From positions 1 through 14,624 of the forward strand of contig JACMKW010000043.1 of the NCBI GenBank assembly GCA_014379885.1: a DNA stretch of 14,624 nt, written 5' to 3'. This document shows, one piece after another, positions 1 to 7,648 of the stretch; the first letter of the stretch is position 1; each line of letters opens with the position of its first letter. Both the position numbers and the translations under genes were made by a program. The notes under the pieces were generated by a model that was not told the DNA's origin, did no database searches, and was given only the letters and a program-made list of their open reading frames with translations. The DNA is from Rhizobacter sp. (GTDB lineage: Bacteria > Pseudomonadota > Gammaproteobacteria > Burkholderiales > Burkholderiaceae).

Positions 1-102
1 GAGTTCAACGAGGTGGACATGCTGTTCACGGATGCGCCACCGCCGGAGCCGTTTCCTGCGCTCCTCAACGAAGCCGGCGTTCAGTGCGAGGTGGCGGGGT
101 GA
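1..102 (+). CDS. C-terminal end of a probable DeoR/GlpR-family transcriptional regulator (partial)
   Basis: The frame is open from the first base and ends at a TGA at 100-102, giving 33 residues. Their pattern, with VDMLFTDAPPP followed about ten residues later by LLNEAGVQCEVAG, resembles the last beta-strand and helix of the DeoR/GlpR effector-sensing domain, where an 'hhhTD' strand is followed by a helix and a short 'agv.h.va' strand. Members of this family are sugar-phosphate-responsive repressors with an N-terminal winged helix, which would lie outside the window. The call rests on a short tail only. Another alpha/beta sugar-binding or isomerase-like domain could end in a similar way. Confidence 0.5.
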   Translation, partial: EFNEVDMLFTDAPPPEPFPALLNEAGVQCEVAG

Positions 103-152
103 GCTTGCCGCTTCGCGTGGTTGTTTCTGCCTGGCTTGTTCGACGGCGCCGG

Positions 153-658
153 GACTCGCCCCGGCAGGGCGAGTCACTTTCATTTGTCGCGCCAAATGAA
201 AGTAACCAAAGCAAAGGCGCTCTCCATTTGGCCGAACGGTGTGGATACAAGCTACGGCCGTGCACTGCAGTGCTGTGGACACGCCGAACGCGTGCTGCGA
301 TTTCTCTGCCACTCGGCTCGCTGCGCATCGCCGCAGGCGATGCGCGCGCCTTGGGCCCGATGCGAAGCGAGGCGTATCGCTCCCCCTTCGGACGAGCTGA
401 GCAGCGCAGGGCTTTGCGGGGCGCGCGACAGCGCGCATCAACAACTGACTTCGGGCGGCTGTTAGAGCGCAGCGGCCGCAGGCCGCGTAGCGAGTTCTGC
501 CCGACCCGCAAAGACCGAGCAGCGCAAGGCAGCCCTCGCTACGCGAGGGCCGAGTCGGCAGGGTCGCTTTGGTGTGCGCCTAACTTGGCTACGCCAAGTG
601 AGCGCACCCCCGCTTCGCGAACTTTCCCCCTTTTCTTTGTCGACACAAAGAAAAGGGG
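153..658. repeat. Composite hairpin-rich repeat element in a gene-free stretch
   Basis: These 506 bases hold a string of near-perfect inverted repeats: stems 153-161/167-175 (9 bp), 176-186/193-203 (11 bp, ACTTTCATTTG), 323-332/336-345 (10 bp), 421-426/431-436 (6 bp), 472-477/481-486 (6 bp), 532-539/543-550 (8 bp), 583-589/593-599 (7 bp, extended outward by TGCGC at 575-579 pairing with 602-606) and 627-640/645-658 (14 bp, CCCCTTTTCTTTGT). Several loops are triloops, GCA or TAC. The A/T-rich stems at 176-203 and 627-658 look like the ends of the unit. No frame here has a recognisable protein or a good ribosome-binding site, and both strands are open only because the sequence is GC-rich. From memory, elements of this style are dispersed through Burkholderiales genomes; this was not searched. 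Confidence 0.7.
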
Positions 659-986
659 TCGGCCGCCGGGCCGAACTCCCGGCGCGGCCTCACGCAGTGC
701 ACAAGACCCTCGACAAAGCGCGATTCCACGATGGTGATGCCGTGCCGCCTCTCGACGCACGGTGCATTGCCTGCGTGCTGGATTCCCGCTCGGGCGAAGC
801 CCGGTTTATCCTGAGCTTGTCGAAGGGCGGGAATGACGGCGTTTTTGCGGGCGTCCCATCGAGTCTCTACGGCAGGCACGGCCCGCGCAGCGACGCCCTT
901 TGCGGCTTCGCGCTGACTCATTCAATTTTCCCCGGACAGCAGTGCGCCTTCGCGGGAATGACATGTGGCTCCCTAGAATCGCGTCC
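659..986. other. Rest of the intergenic region before the AmpG-like gene
   Basis: No gene is supported here. The stretch holds a dispersed inverted repeat at 782-834, a second copy of its right end at 952-962 and otherwise unremarkable GC-rich sequence. No convincing -35/-10 pair was found, although the promoter of the downstream permease gene should lie in or beyond this region. Confidence 0.5.
782..837. repeat. Dispersed inverted repeat with ATTCCCGC/GCGGGAAT ends
   Basis: ATTCCCGC at 782-789 pairs with GCGGGAAT at 827-834, and an inner stem CGGGC/GCCCG (791-795/799-803) lies inside. The segment also contains CCTGAGCTTGTCGAAGG, a 17-mer I recall as a frequent dispersed motif in proteobacterial genomes. 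The 11-mer GCGGGAATGAC at its right end (827-837) recurs at 952-962, close to the start of the AmpG-like gene. Confidence 0.6.
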
Positions 987-2576
987 ATGTCTGTTGCCGC
1001 GCCGCCTCGCTCCCTGCACGTTCGCCTCATGGCCCTGCATCGATTGGCGGTGGTGGCGCTGCTCGGTTTTGCCTCCGGCCTGCCACTCGCCCTCACCGGC
1101 CAGGCCATGCAGGCCTGGCTCAGCGTCGAAGGGCTTGACATCGCGACCATCGGCTTCCTGAGCCTGGTCGGCCTGCCCTACACCTTCAAGTTCTTGTGGG
1201 CGCCGCTGATGGACCGCTTCGAGTTGCCCTGGCTGGGTCGGCGCCGTGGCTGGCTGGTGCTCACGCAGCTGGCGCTGGCTGGCGCGCTGTTGTGGATGTC
1301 GACCACCTCGCCCGCCGCGTCGATCCGCCTCTTTGCGCTGTTGGCCGTGCTGGTGGCCTTCGTCTCGGCCTCGCAAGACGTGGTGGTCGATGCCTACCGC
1401 ACCGACCTGCTGCCCGCGCGCGAACGCGGCCTGGGTGCGTCCACCAGCGTGCTCGGTTACCGACTGGCGATGATTCTCTCGGGCGGTATTGCCTTCATCT
1501 GGGTCGACCCGACCCAGGGTGGGGGCTGGACGTGGCCCGAGGTTTACCGCTTCATGGCCGGCCTGCTGGTGGTGCTCGCGGTTCTCTCAGCGCTGGTGCT
1601 GCCCAAGCTGCCGCACGCCGTGCGGCCTTCCAGCGTGGCGCGCCACGACGTGACGGGTTTTCTGGCGGTGGTGCTGGCGGTGGCGCTGGGCGTGGTGTTG
1701 AGCGACCGCCTCGGCCCGCCGCTCGCCAAAGCGTTGCTGGCGCCGCTGTGGGCCGGTAGCAGCCTGTCAGCCAACCTGCAAGGCAAATGGACCGATCTGC
1801 TTGCCTTGCTGCTGGGCGTGGCCTTCACCTTGCCGCTGGCAGCCTGGATGGCGCACGTGGCGAAGTTCGAGACGCTGCTGGGTGGCTTGCGCAGCTACTT
1901 CAGCCAGACCGGCGCAGGCGCCTTTCTCGCATTCATCGTGCTCTACAAATTGGGCGATGCCTTTGCTGGCTCGCTGATGACGCCCTTTCTGCTCAAGGCC
2001 ATGGCGTTCAGCCCGGCCGAGGTGGGGGTGGTCAACAAACTCATCGGCCTGTGGCTCACCATTGGTGGCGCTCTCTTGGGCGGCGCCTTGATGCTCAAGC
2101 TCGGCCTGTGGCGCTCGCTGATGCTGTTCGGTGTGTTGCAGATGGCCAGCAACCTGGGCTTCTGGTGGCTGGCTGTTGAAGGCAAGGGGCTCATGCCCGG
2201 GCTCGTGATTCCGGCCTTCGACTGGGGCTTCGTGAAGCTCGCCCAAGACACCCCGGTCGATGGCGGGCTGCTGATGGTGATTGCCTTCGAGAACCTCTCG
2301 GGCGGCATGGGCACGGCCGCCTTTGTGGCCTTCCTGATGAGCCTGTGCACCCCGCGTTACCCCGCCACCCAATACGCGCTGCTGTCGGCATTTGCCTGGG
2401 TGGGCCGGGTGGGGGTGGGGCCGCTGGCGGGGGTGCTGGCCGAGACCATCGGTTGGCCGAGCTTCTTCATCATCTCAACCTTCCTCGCGCTGCCGGCGCT
2501 GGGCATGCTGTGGTGGCTGCGCCAGCCGGTGCGGGCGCTTGAGGTCGACCCGGATGCCCCGATATCGGACGACTGA
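987..2576 (+). CDS. ampG: AmpG-like muropeptide permease (major facilitator superfamily)
   Basis: This 529-residue inner-membrane protein has about a dozen hydrophobic segments. AmpG proteins import GlcNAc-1,6-anhydroMurNAc peptides released from the cell wall so that they can be recycled, and they influence beta-lactamase induction. The first helices show the AmpG-type block FASGLPLALTGQAMQAWLS, then VGLPYTFKFLWAPLMDRF, followed by the basic loop GRRRGW. The ATG at 987 is used because it gives a short hydrophilic leader; none of the in-frame ATGs at 963, 987 or 1029 has a strong Shine-Dalgarno, and 1029 (MALHRLAVVALL) is a good alternative. The ATG at 963 lies against a dispersed repeat and is less likely. 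The M48 protease gene follows 80 bases downstream on the same strand, so cotranscription is possible. Function is well supported, the exact start is not. Confidence 0.87.
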   Translation: MSVAAPPRSLHVRLMALHRLAVVALLGFASGLPLALTGQAMQAWLSVEGLDIATIGFLSLVGLPYTFKFLWAPLMDRFELPWLGRRRGWLVLTQLALAGALLWMSTTSPAASIRLFALLAVLVAFVSASQDVVVDAYRTDLLPARERGLGASTSVLGYRLAMILSGGIAFIWVDPTQGGGWTWPEVYRFMAGLLVVLAVLSALVLPKLPHAVRPSSVARHDVTGFLAVVLAVALGVVLSDRLGPPLAKALLAPLWAGSSLSANLQGKWTDLLALLLGVAFTLPLAAWMAHVAKFETLLGGLRSYFSQTGAGAFLAFIVLYKLGDAFAGSLMTPFLLKAMAFSPAEVGVVNKLIGLWLTIGGALLGGALMLKLGLWRSLMLFGVLQMASNLGFWWLAVEGKGLMPGLVIPAFDWGFVKLAQDTPVDGGLLMVIAFENLSGGMGTAAFVAFLMSLCTPRYPATQYALLSAFAWVGRVGVGPLAGVLAETIGWPSFFIISTFLALPALGMLWWLRQPVRALEVDPDAPISDD

Positions 2577-2656
2577 ACGACCCCACGGCGATGGGAACCA
2601 CCGCCACCCTTGAGGGATCCGACAGGCCACAACCCACGACCACTCCACGAACGCCC

Positions 2657-3556
2657 ATGACCACCCTGCCCAGCCCGTTTCGTTGCAGCTGCTCCTTTCA
2701 TTCACGCCGCCTGTTCACCACGGCGCTGCTGGGCAGCGGCGGGTTGCTGGCCTTGCCGGCGCTCGCGCGCGAGGGCGTTGAGGTGGGCAAGCAGTCGGTG
2801 TTCACCCAGGCTATTTCGGCCCAGCAGGTCGAAGCGATGGCGCAGCAGAACTATGTGGCCATGAAGCAGCAGGCCAGCGCCAAGAATGCCTTGGCGAAGG
2901 ACGACCACCCGCAGGTGATCCGCCTGCGCAGCATCGCCAAACGGCTCATCCCTTTCACGTACGAATGGAACCCGCGCGCGCGGGAATGGAAGTGGGAAGT
3001 GAGCCTGATCGGCTCCGACCAGATCAACGCGTTTTGCATGCCCGGCGGCAAGATCGCGTTTTTCGTCGGCATTCTCCAGAAACTGCAGCTCACGGACGAC
3101 GAGGTGGCCATGATCATGGGCCATGAGATGGCACACGCACTGCGCGAACACGCGCGCGAGCGCATGGGCAAGAACATGGCCACGCGCGGTGCCATCGAGA
3201 TCGGCGCCGCGCTTTTCGGCCTGGGCAACGGCGCCCGCTTGGCGGCCGACATGACCGGCCAGTTGCTCTCGCTCAAGTTCGGCCGTGAAGACGAATCCGA
3301 AGCCGACCTGGTGGGCATGGAGCTCGCGGCGCGGGGTGGCTACGACCCGCGCGCCGGTGTGAGCCTGTGGAACAAGATGGCCGCGGCAGCCAAGGGCGCG
3401 CCGCCGCAGTTCTTGTCGACCCACCCGTCGGGCCCCACCCGCATTCAAGACATCCAGGCCAGCCTGCCCAAGGTGGCTGGCTTGTACGCGCGGGCGCCCA
3501 AGCCTGAGCAGCGTTTTGAGCCGCCCAGGGCGGCATCGGCCGCGGCCAAGGGCTGA
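2657..3556 (+). CDS. Secreted M48-family zinc metalloprotease
   Basis: The product has 299 residues. The N-terminus carries SRRLFTT followed by a hydrophobic stretch ending in LPALA, which fits a twin-arginine or Sec signal peptide and predicts a periplasmic location. The M48 catalytic motif HEMAH is at residues 156-160, with H156 and H160 as zinc ligands and E157 as the catalytic base. The third ligand is Glu 215 in the ESEAD motif at 213-217, and the downstream STHPS motif is present. The closest relatives I recognise are the soluble periplasmic M48 peptidases of the BepA/LoiP type, which control the quality of outer-membrane proteins. There is no C-terminal TPR domain as in BepA, so it is nearer to LoiP-type proteins in length, but it lacks a lipobox. 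An ATG at 2591 in the same frame would add 22 Pro/Thr-rich residues ahead of the signal; neither start has a good ribosome-binding site. Confidence 0.88.
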   Translation: MTTLPSPFRCSCSFHSRRLFTTALLGSGGLLALPALAREGVEVGKQSVFTQAISAQQVEAMAQQNYVAMKQQASAKNALAKDDHPQVIRLRSIAKRLIPFTYEWNPRAREWKWEVSLIGSDQINAFCMPGGKIAFFVGILQKLQLTDDEVAMIMGHEMAHALREHARERMGKNMATRGAIEIGAALFGLGNGARLAADMTGQLLSLKFGREDESEADLVGMELAARGGYDPRAGVSLWNKMAAAAKGAPPQFLSTHPSGPTRIQDIQASLPKVAGLYARAPKPEQRFEPPRAASAAAKG

Positions 3557-3578
3557 AAAAAGGGCCCCGCTGGGCCCC
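3556..3578 (-). terminator. Probable Rho-independent terminator of the lipoprotein gene
   Basis: Read on the minus strand, a GGGCCC/GGGCCC stem (3562-3567 with 3572-3577, four-base loop) is followed directly by six T residues (A at 3556-3561 on the plus strand). It lies about 48 bases beyond the stop of the minus-strand lipoprotein gene. The T tract begins at the last base of the stop codon of the converging M48 gene. On the plus strand no T run follows the hairpin, so it should act mainly for the minus-strand transcript. Confidence 0.65.
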
Positions 3579-3625
3579 AATCGCGCACTCGCAAAAATCA
3601 GGCGAAGACAAAGCCGCAGGTTGTC

Positions 3626-5602
3626 TCAGCGGCTCAGGCCCAACTGCCCCAGCAAGGCGTCGGTGGCGGTGGCGTTCAGCCGCAGTGTGTTGTCAACAGA
3701 CAGCTTGGTGCGAAAGCCGTAATACACCTTGCCGCCGCGTTCGACGAAGAGGCGATTGAAGTTGAGCGAACGGGCGTCGCCAGGCACATTGGCAAAGCGC
3801 ATCACGCGCGCGTCACCTACGGTTTCGATGCTGTAGGTGCCGGTGTCGATGAAGTCGCAGTTGCGCGGTGAGCCGTCAGCGGCTCGAAGGGCACAGCTCA
3901 GGTACCGCACGCTGTTGCCACTGCCGAACGCGATGCGCAGGTTGCGCGGCAACTGGTAGTAGGGCGAAGCGGGCGCGGCCCCCGCCACATTGCCGATGTT
4001 GACGCTGCCATTGCCCCACCACTCGTTGCGCGGCCCCGTGTTTTGGTTTGCGGTGAAGACGCATGGCGTGCCGGGGTTGCCGGCCACCAGTTGTTCCAGT
4101 GTCTGGATCTCGTGAACATAGTTGGCGGCGTTCGCTGGCGTGACCAGGCCGCAGGCCGCCGCAGCACCGGCAACGATTTCGGCGGTGTAGGCCTTGACGA
4201 TCGAGTTGTCCAGGGTTCCGTAGCTGTCGGGGTTGGCCAGTTGCGTGCTGGTTTGTTGCCACAGCCTGCTGCCGGCAGGGAACACCGAGGCGTTGAGCCC
4301 TGGGGTCGCCGGGTCGGGGCCCCAATTGGTGAACAAGCCTTGTGTGCTGACCAGCGGGTAGGCACGAATCATCGAGACCACGTCTGACAGCGTGCGGCCG
4401 GAAATGTCGATGGCGGCCGAGCGCTGACTCCTGTTGCGGTACGCGCCGCAGTAGAAGCTCTCGGTCACGCCATTGGCGTCACGCGCCGTCTGTGCGTGCT
4501 CGAAGTCGGCCGGGCAGTTGAACCATTGTGTGCCGTTGAAGTACATGTCGGTGCGCAGGTAGGCGGGCTCGCCGAAGTTCTGCACGGCGCCGCTCACTGC
4601 GCGCTTGCGCTGCTCGTTGAAGTGAAGCCGGCCATTCGCATCGGGCGTGTTTTGCGCAGCCGTGCTCTTGAACAGGCGGAAGTACCAGTTGTTGGCGTCG
4701 GTGTACGTGAACCAGTCGAACGACAAGCCGGCTGCCGGCGTGGCCGATGCTGGCTCGGAGTTGCGCGCGAGACCCAGCACCACCGAGATCGAAGCGGGCG
4801 TGAGCGCAATGCCAGAGGTTGCCAATGCTTGCGCGGCGGCGAGCAAGGCAGCCTCGCGAGCCGGGCCGGCCGCAACATCGGTCAGCCCGCTGGTGGTATC
4901 GGCAATGGTGGGCAGCAGCTCGATCAACCGGCGATCGATGGCGTGGCGGATGTCGGTCTGCGTGATGACGGCGCCGCTGCTGTCGGGCGTGCCCACTGCT
5001 GGCTGCAATGCCGTGGCGGCCAGTTGCCGGGTTACCACCAACAGGCGCGCCGCTGTGCCCAGGCCTTCCGATGCATTGGCGCCGGTGGCGCTGTAGTTGC
5101 CCATCAAAGAAGGCGCGTTGAGCTGCGCGTAGTCCTGCAAGCCCGCCTCGGCCGCAGTCGACGACAGGCCCGTGCCGTCCGCGTGTGTCTTGACCAGCGT
5201 GGTCCAGGGGCTGACCACGTCGGTGCGATCGCCGGGCGCGCTGAGCACGTAGGCGGTGGTGACGGGGCCAGAGACGGCGTCGATGGCGTCGGTGCCCACC
5301 ATGGCGAGCAGCGGGTATCGGCCGACGTCGGCATTCGGCACGGTGAGCGTGGCCGAGCCGTCGGCGGCGGTGCGGGCACTGGGCTCATCGCCTTCGCAGG
5401 CGCCGTTGTCGTTCTTGTCCAGGCAGACCAACGCGTTTTGCAGCGGGCCGTCGATCACGGTCGTGTTGACGCTGGTGGTGGTGGCAGCGGGCGGAGGTGG
5501 CGGTGTGGCGGTTGGCGAGTCGCTGCCGCCACCGCAGGCGGTGAGCAGGGCGACGCTGGCAAAAAGGGCTGAAAGCTGGGACTGCGGCAGGTTAAGTTTC
5601 AT
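3626..5602 (-). CDS. Large outer-membrane-type lipoprotein of unknown function
   Basis: The 658-residue product begins with a lipoprotein signal peptide: a hydrophobic core ending in LLTAC, with the acylated Cys at residue 23 followed by Gly, which would not retain it in the inner membrane. A Gly/Ser/Pro-rich linker (24-45) leads into a small domain (about 47-110) whose DKNDNGACEGDEP segment, at 62-74, resembles a calcium-binding DxNxNG loop. The rest is soluble, Asn/Thr/Ala-rich, with several Cys residues, and I recognise no family in it. The start at 5602 is supported by AAAGGA at 5614-5609, six bases upstream. The minus-strand frame stays open to 6091, but that part lies over the cyclase gene and has no signal at its start. 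The gene is convergent with the M48 protease and divergent from the cyclase. The lipoprotein assignment is firm; the function is unknown. Confidence 0.85.
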   Translation of the reverse strand: MKLNLPQSQLSALFASVALLTACGGGSDSPTATPPPPPAATTTSVNTTVIDGPLQNALVCLDKNDNGACEGDEPSARTAADGSATLTVPNADVGRYPLLAMVGTDAIDAVSGPVTTAYVLSAPGDRTDVVSPWTTLVKTHADGTGLSSTAAEAGLQDYAQLNAPSLMGNYSATGANASEGLGTAARLLVVTRQLAATALQPAVGTPDSSGAVITQTDIRHAIDRRLIELLPTIADTTSGLTDVAAGPAREAALLAAAQALATSGIALTPASISVVLGLARNSEPASATPAAGLSFDWFTYTDANNWYFRLFKSTAAQNTPDANGRLHFNEQRKRAVSGAVQNFGEPAYLRTDMYFNGTQWFNCPADFEHAQTARDANGVTESFYCGAYRNRSQRSAAIDISGRTLSDVVSMIRAYPLVSTQGLFTNWGPDPATPGLNASVFPAGSRLWQQTSTQLANPDSYGTLDNSIVKAYTAEIVAGAAAACGLVTPANAANYVHEIQTLEQLVAGNPGTPCVFTANQNTGPRNEWWGNGSVNIGNVAGAAPASPYYQLPRNLRIAFGSGNSVRYLSCALRAADGSPRNCDFIDTGTYSIETVGDARVMRFANVPGDARSLNFNRLFVERGGKVYYGFRTKLSVDNTLRLNATATDALLGQLGLSR

Positions 5603-5614
5603 GGTCGTTCCTTT
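5603..5614 (-). promoter_or_regulatory. Ribosome-binding site of the lipoprotein gene
   Basis: On the minus strand AAAGGA (5614-5609) stands six bases before the ATG at 5602-5600. It decides for the signal-peptide-bearing start over the longer open frame. Confidence 0.75.
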
Positions 5615-5745
5615 GAGACTGTGACGGCTGATGCGGCCTGTGCGCATGGGGCGCACCGGGCCAGGCAGCAAAGGTAGGTGCCGGCGGTCGCGTTGGCATC
5701 CGCCATACAGATGACGGAGCAGCCCCCACGTTTGAAGGTGCGTGC

Positions 5746-5760
5746 TGGCGGGCTTCTTGC
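5746..5760 (+). promoter_or_regulatory. Candidate sigma-54 (-24/-12) promoter before the cyclase operon
   Basis: TGGCGGGCTTCTTGC matches the sigma-54 consensus TGGCAC-G-N4-TTGC at the TGGC, the spaced G and all four bases of TTGC. GG (5747-5748) and GC (5759-5760) are separated by exactly ten bases. A transcript would start near 5772, about 48 bases before the cyclase ATG. No activator gene or upstream activator site was identified, so this is a sequence match only. Confidence 0.35.
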
Positions 5761-5808
5761 GGTAGCGTGCGCGCTTGTCCTCAAACCTGGGGATGCCCAG
5801 CGTCTGTC

Positions 5809-5812
5809 GAGG
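5809..5812 (+). promoter_or_regulatory. Ribosome-binding site that decides the cyclase start
   Basis: GAGG stands seven bases before the ATG at 5820. The other in-frame candidates, a TTG at 5775 and an ATG at 5793, have no comparable purine stretch at the right distance. Confidence 0.55.
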
Positions 5813-5819
5813 TAGCACC

Positions 5820-7613
5820 ATGACGGGGAACCAATCCGAAGCGCCCTGGCCGGCCTTGCGCCGAGCCTCACGCACCGTGGTGGTGGTCGATGTGGTCGAG
5901 TCCGTCCGGCTCATGGAGCAAGACGAAGACGACACCATCCGCCGCTGGCAGTCGTTCGTGGGCGAGGTCGTGACCCGGTTGCTGCCGCAGCATGGCGGCC
6001 GCCTGGTCAAGAGCCTGGGCGACGGGTTGATGCTCGAGTTTGAAAGCGTCCCCCCTGCCATCCGATGCGCCCTCGCCATGCAGCAAGCCATTCAGCCATA
6101 CAACCAGGGGCGTGCCAGCGAGCGGTGGATGTGCCTGCGCATCGGTGCGCATGTGGCCGATGTGGTGGTGGATGAGCGCGACATCTATGGCAGCGGCGTC
6201 AACCTGGCGGCGCGCATTGCCACCCTTGCCGGACCGCAGGAAATCGTAGTGTCGGCCGAGGTGCGAGATGCGTTGGTGCCGGGTCTCGATGCCGAGCTCG
6301 AAGACCTTGGCGATTGTTTCGTGAAGCACCTGGCAGAGCCCGTTCGTGCCTACCGTGCAGGAGGCATCGGCCCGCAGCCGGTGATGACGCCGATGCACGA
6401 CGCGACCCAGCCCGCCGTGCCCACGGTAGCGATAATGCCATTCGAGGCGCGTGTGCATGAGCCTCAACACGCGGCCATCGGGGAGTTGATTGCCGACACG
6501 GTGATCGCCCACCTTTCCAAGCATGACTCAGTGCGAGTGATCTCGCGCCTGTCCACGAGTGCTTTGAAGGATCGAAGCCTGGCCACTCAGCAGCATGAGG
6601 CGGGAGCCCGGCTTGGAGCACGGTATGCCTTGACAGGTACTTTCAGCGTATCCGCTGCTCGGCTTGTGGTGACGGCCGAGTTGACGCAGACAGCGCGTGC
6701 CGATGTCGTATGGGCCGAGCGGCTGGTGGTTGCGCTGGATGACTTGTTCGAGCCGCAAAGCGAGTTGGCTCATCTGTTGTGTGCGGGAGCCCTGTCCGCG
6801 GTAGAAAGCTCGGAAATAGAGAGGGCCTTTACCCAACCCTTGCCGTCACTCGAAAGCTTCACATTGCAGCTCGGTGCCGTGTCCCTGATGCATCGGGCCT
6901 CGCGCCGCGAGTTCGATCGTGTCGAAGCTTTGCTGAACCACCTGGTCGATCGGCATGGGCGATTGCCAGCGCCAAGAGCTTGGCTGGCGAAGTGGCATGT
7001 GTTACGGGTGACGCGTGGCCTTGTCGCCGACCTTGATCTGGAGTCGAAGGTCGCGCTCTCGCACACCCGCAGAGCACTCGACTCAGACCCGGGGTGCGCG
7101 CTGGCGCTCGCGATGGAAGGCTTCGTGCACTGCCACATGCGCCGTGACCTCGAAGCGGCGGGAGAGCGCTACGAACTGGCCTTGAAGGCCAACCCGCATG
7201 AGTCGATGGCCTGGCTTTTCAAGAGCGTTTTGCATGCATTCCAGGGCGAGGGGGTAGCCGCGATGGATTCGGCGCAGCGCGCGATCAGCCTGTCGCCTCT
7301 GGATCCGCTGCGCTATTACTACGACTCATTGGGCGCAAGTGCAGCCTTGTCTGCCGGCCAGTACGACGAAGCACAGAGATTGGCAGAGCGCTCGTTGCGA
7401 GCAAACCGCACGCACAGCTCAACGTGGCGCGTGCTCGCGATGGCGCAGGCACTTGCAGGACGCGTCGTCGAAGCTCAAGCGACGGGGCAGGAGCTGCTCA
7501 AGTTAGAGCCCGGTTTCAGCGTCAACAAATTTCTTGCCCGCTCGCCATCGGCGCGCTTTGAAATCGGCCGCATTTGTGCCGAGGCACTGCGAATGGCGGG
7601 CGTTCCGGAATAG
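5820..7613 (+). CDS. Class III adenylate cyclase with TolB-like and TPR domains
   Basis: The product has 597 residues. A class III nucleotide cyclase domain spans about 17-175. The metal-binding aspartates are D24 (in VVVVDVVES) and D68 (in KSLGDG). The adenine-selecting pair is K64 and D121 (in RDIYGSG), and the transition-state Asn and Arg are N128 and R132 (NLAAR). With all of these present the enzyme should convert ATP to cAMP. Residues about 200-325 resemble the TolB-like/FlgO-like domain often found after this cyclase type (TVAIMPF at its start), and about 410-575 hold tetratricopeptide-type helical pairs. No signal peptide or membrane helix is evident, so it is probably cytosolic, with the TPR region as an interaction or sensing surface. 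It is the first gene of a likely operon, 35 bases before the PAP2-fold gene. Family and catalytic competence are well supported; the signal sensed is unknown. Confidence 0.88.
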   Translation: MTGNQSEAPWPALRRASRTVVVVDVVESVRLMEQDEDDTIRRWQSFVGEVVTRLLPQHGGRLVKSLGDGLMLEFESVPPAIRCALAMQQAIQPYNQGRASERWMCLRIGAHVADVVVDERDIYGSGVNLAARIATLAGPQEIVVSAEVRDALVPGLDAELEDLGDCFVKHLAEPVRAYRAGGIGPQPVMTPMHDATQPAVPTVAIMPFEARVHEPQHAAIGELIADTVIAHLSKHDSVRVISRLSTSALKDRSLATQQHEAGARLGARYALTGTFSVSAARLVVTAELTQTARADVVWAERLVVALDDLFEPQSELAHLLCAGALSAVESSEIERAFTQPLPSLESFTLQLGAVSLMHRASRREFDRVEALLNHLVDRHGRLPAPRAWLAKWHVLRVTRGLVADLDLESKVALSHTRRALDSDPGCALALAMEGFVHCHMRRDLEAAGERYELALKANPHESMAWLFKSVLHAFQGEGVAAMDSAQRAISLSPLDPLRYYYDSLGASAALSAGQYDEAQRLAERSLRANRTHSSTWRVLAMAQALAGRVVEAQATGQELLKLEPGFSVNKFLARSPSARFEIGRICAEALRMAGVPE

Positions 7614-7635
7614 CTCAGCACGGTTGATCGACAAC

Positions 7636-7641
7636 AGGAGG
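7636..7641 (+). promoter_or_regulatory. Strong ribosome-binding site that decides the PAP2-fold gene start
   Basis: A perfect AGGAGG lies seven bases before the ATG at 7649 and only one base before the ATG at 7643, so 7649 is taken as the start. It also implies independent, efficient initiation of the second gene of the operon. Confidence 0.75.
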
Positions 7642-7648
7642 GATGGTC

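Noticed and set aside
153..203. Terminator of the DeoR-type gene
   Set aside because: The stems at 153-203 are strong but no T run follows them on the plus strand; they fit better as parts of the repeat element.
84..737. Long open frames on both strands through the repeat region
   Set aside because: They consist of translated hairpin repeats, have no ribosome-binding site or recognisable domain, and overlap each other on both strands, as expected for GC-rich non-coding DNA.
4496..5572. Plus-strand open frame of about 358 codons opposite the lipoprotein gene
   Set aside because: Its translation is Gly/Arg/Val-rich without a known domain. The opposite strand has a good start, a lipobox and a terminator.
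5620..5640. CRP half-site TGTGA in the lipoprotein/cyclase spacer
   Set aside because: TGTGA at 5620-5624 has no matching TCACA arm at a sensible distance; a single five-base match is expected by chance.
5603..6091. Longer N-terminus for the lipoprotein, starting at 6091
   Set aside because: It would overlap the conserved cyclase catalytic domain and bury the signal peptide. The ATG at 5602 has a proper ribosome-binding site.
5820..7613. Pycsar-type antiphage cyclase (cCMP/cUMP)
   Set aside because: The cyclase keeps the Lys/Asp pair that selects adenine and has TolB-like and TPR domains, which is the layout of ordinary bacterial adenylate cyclases. The neighbours are not the TIR or membrane effectors typical of Pycsar.
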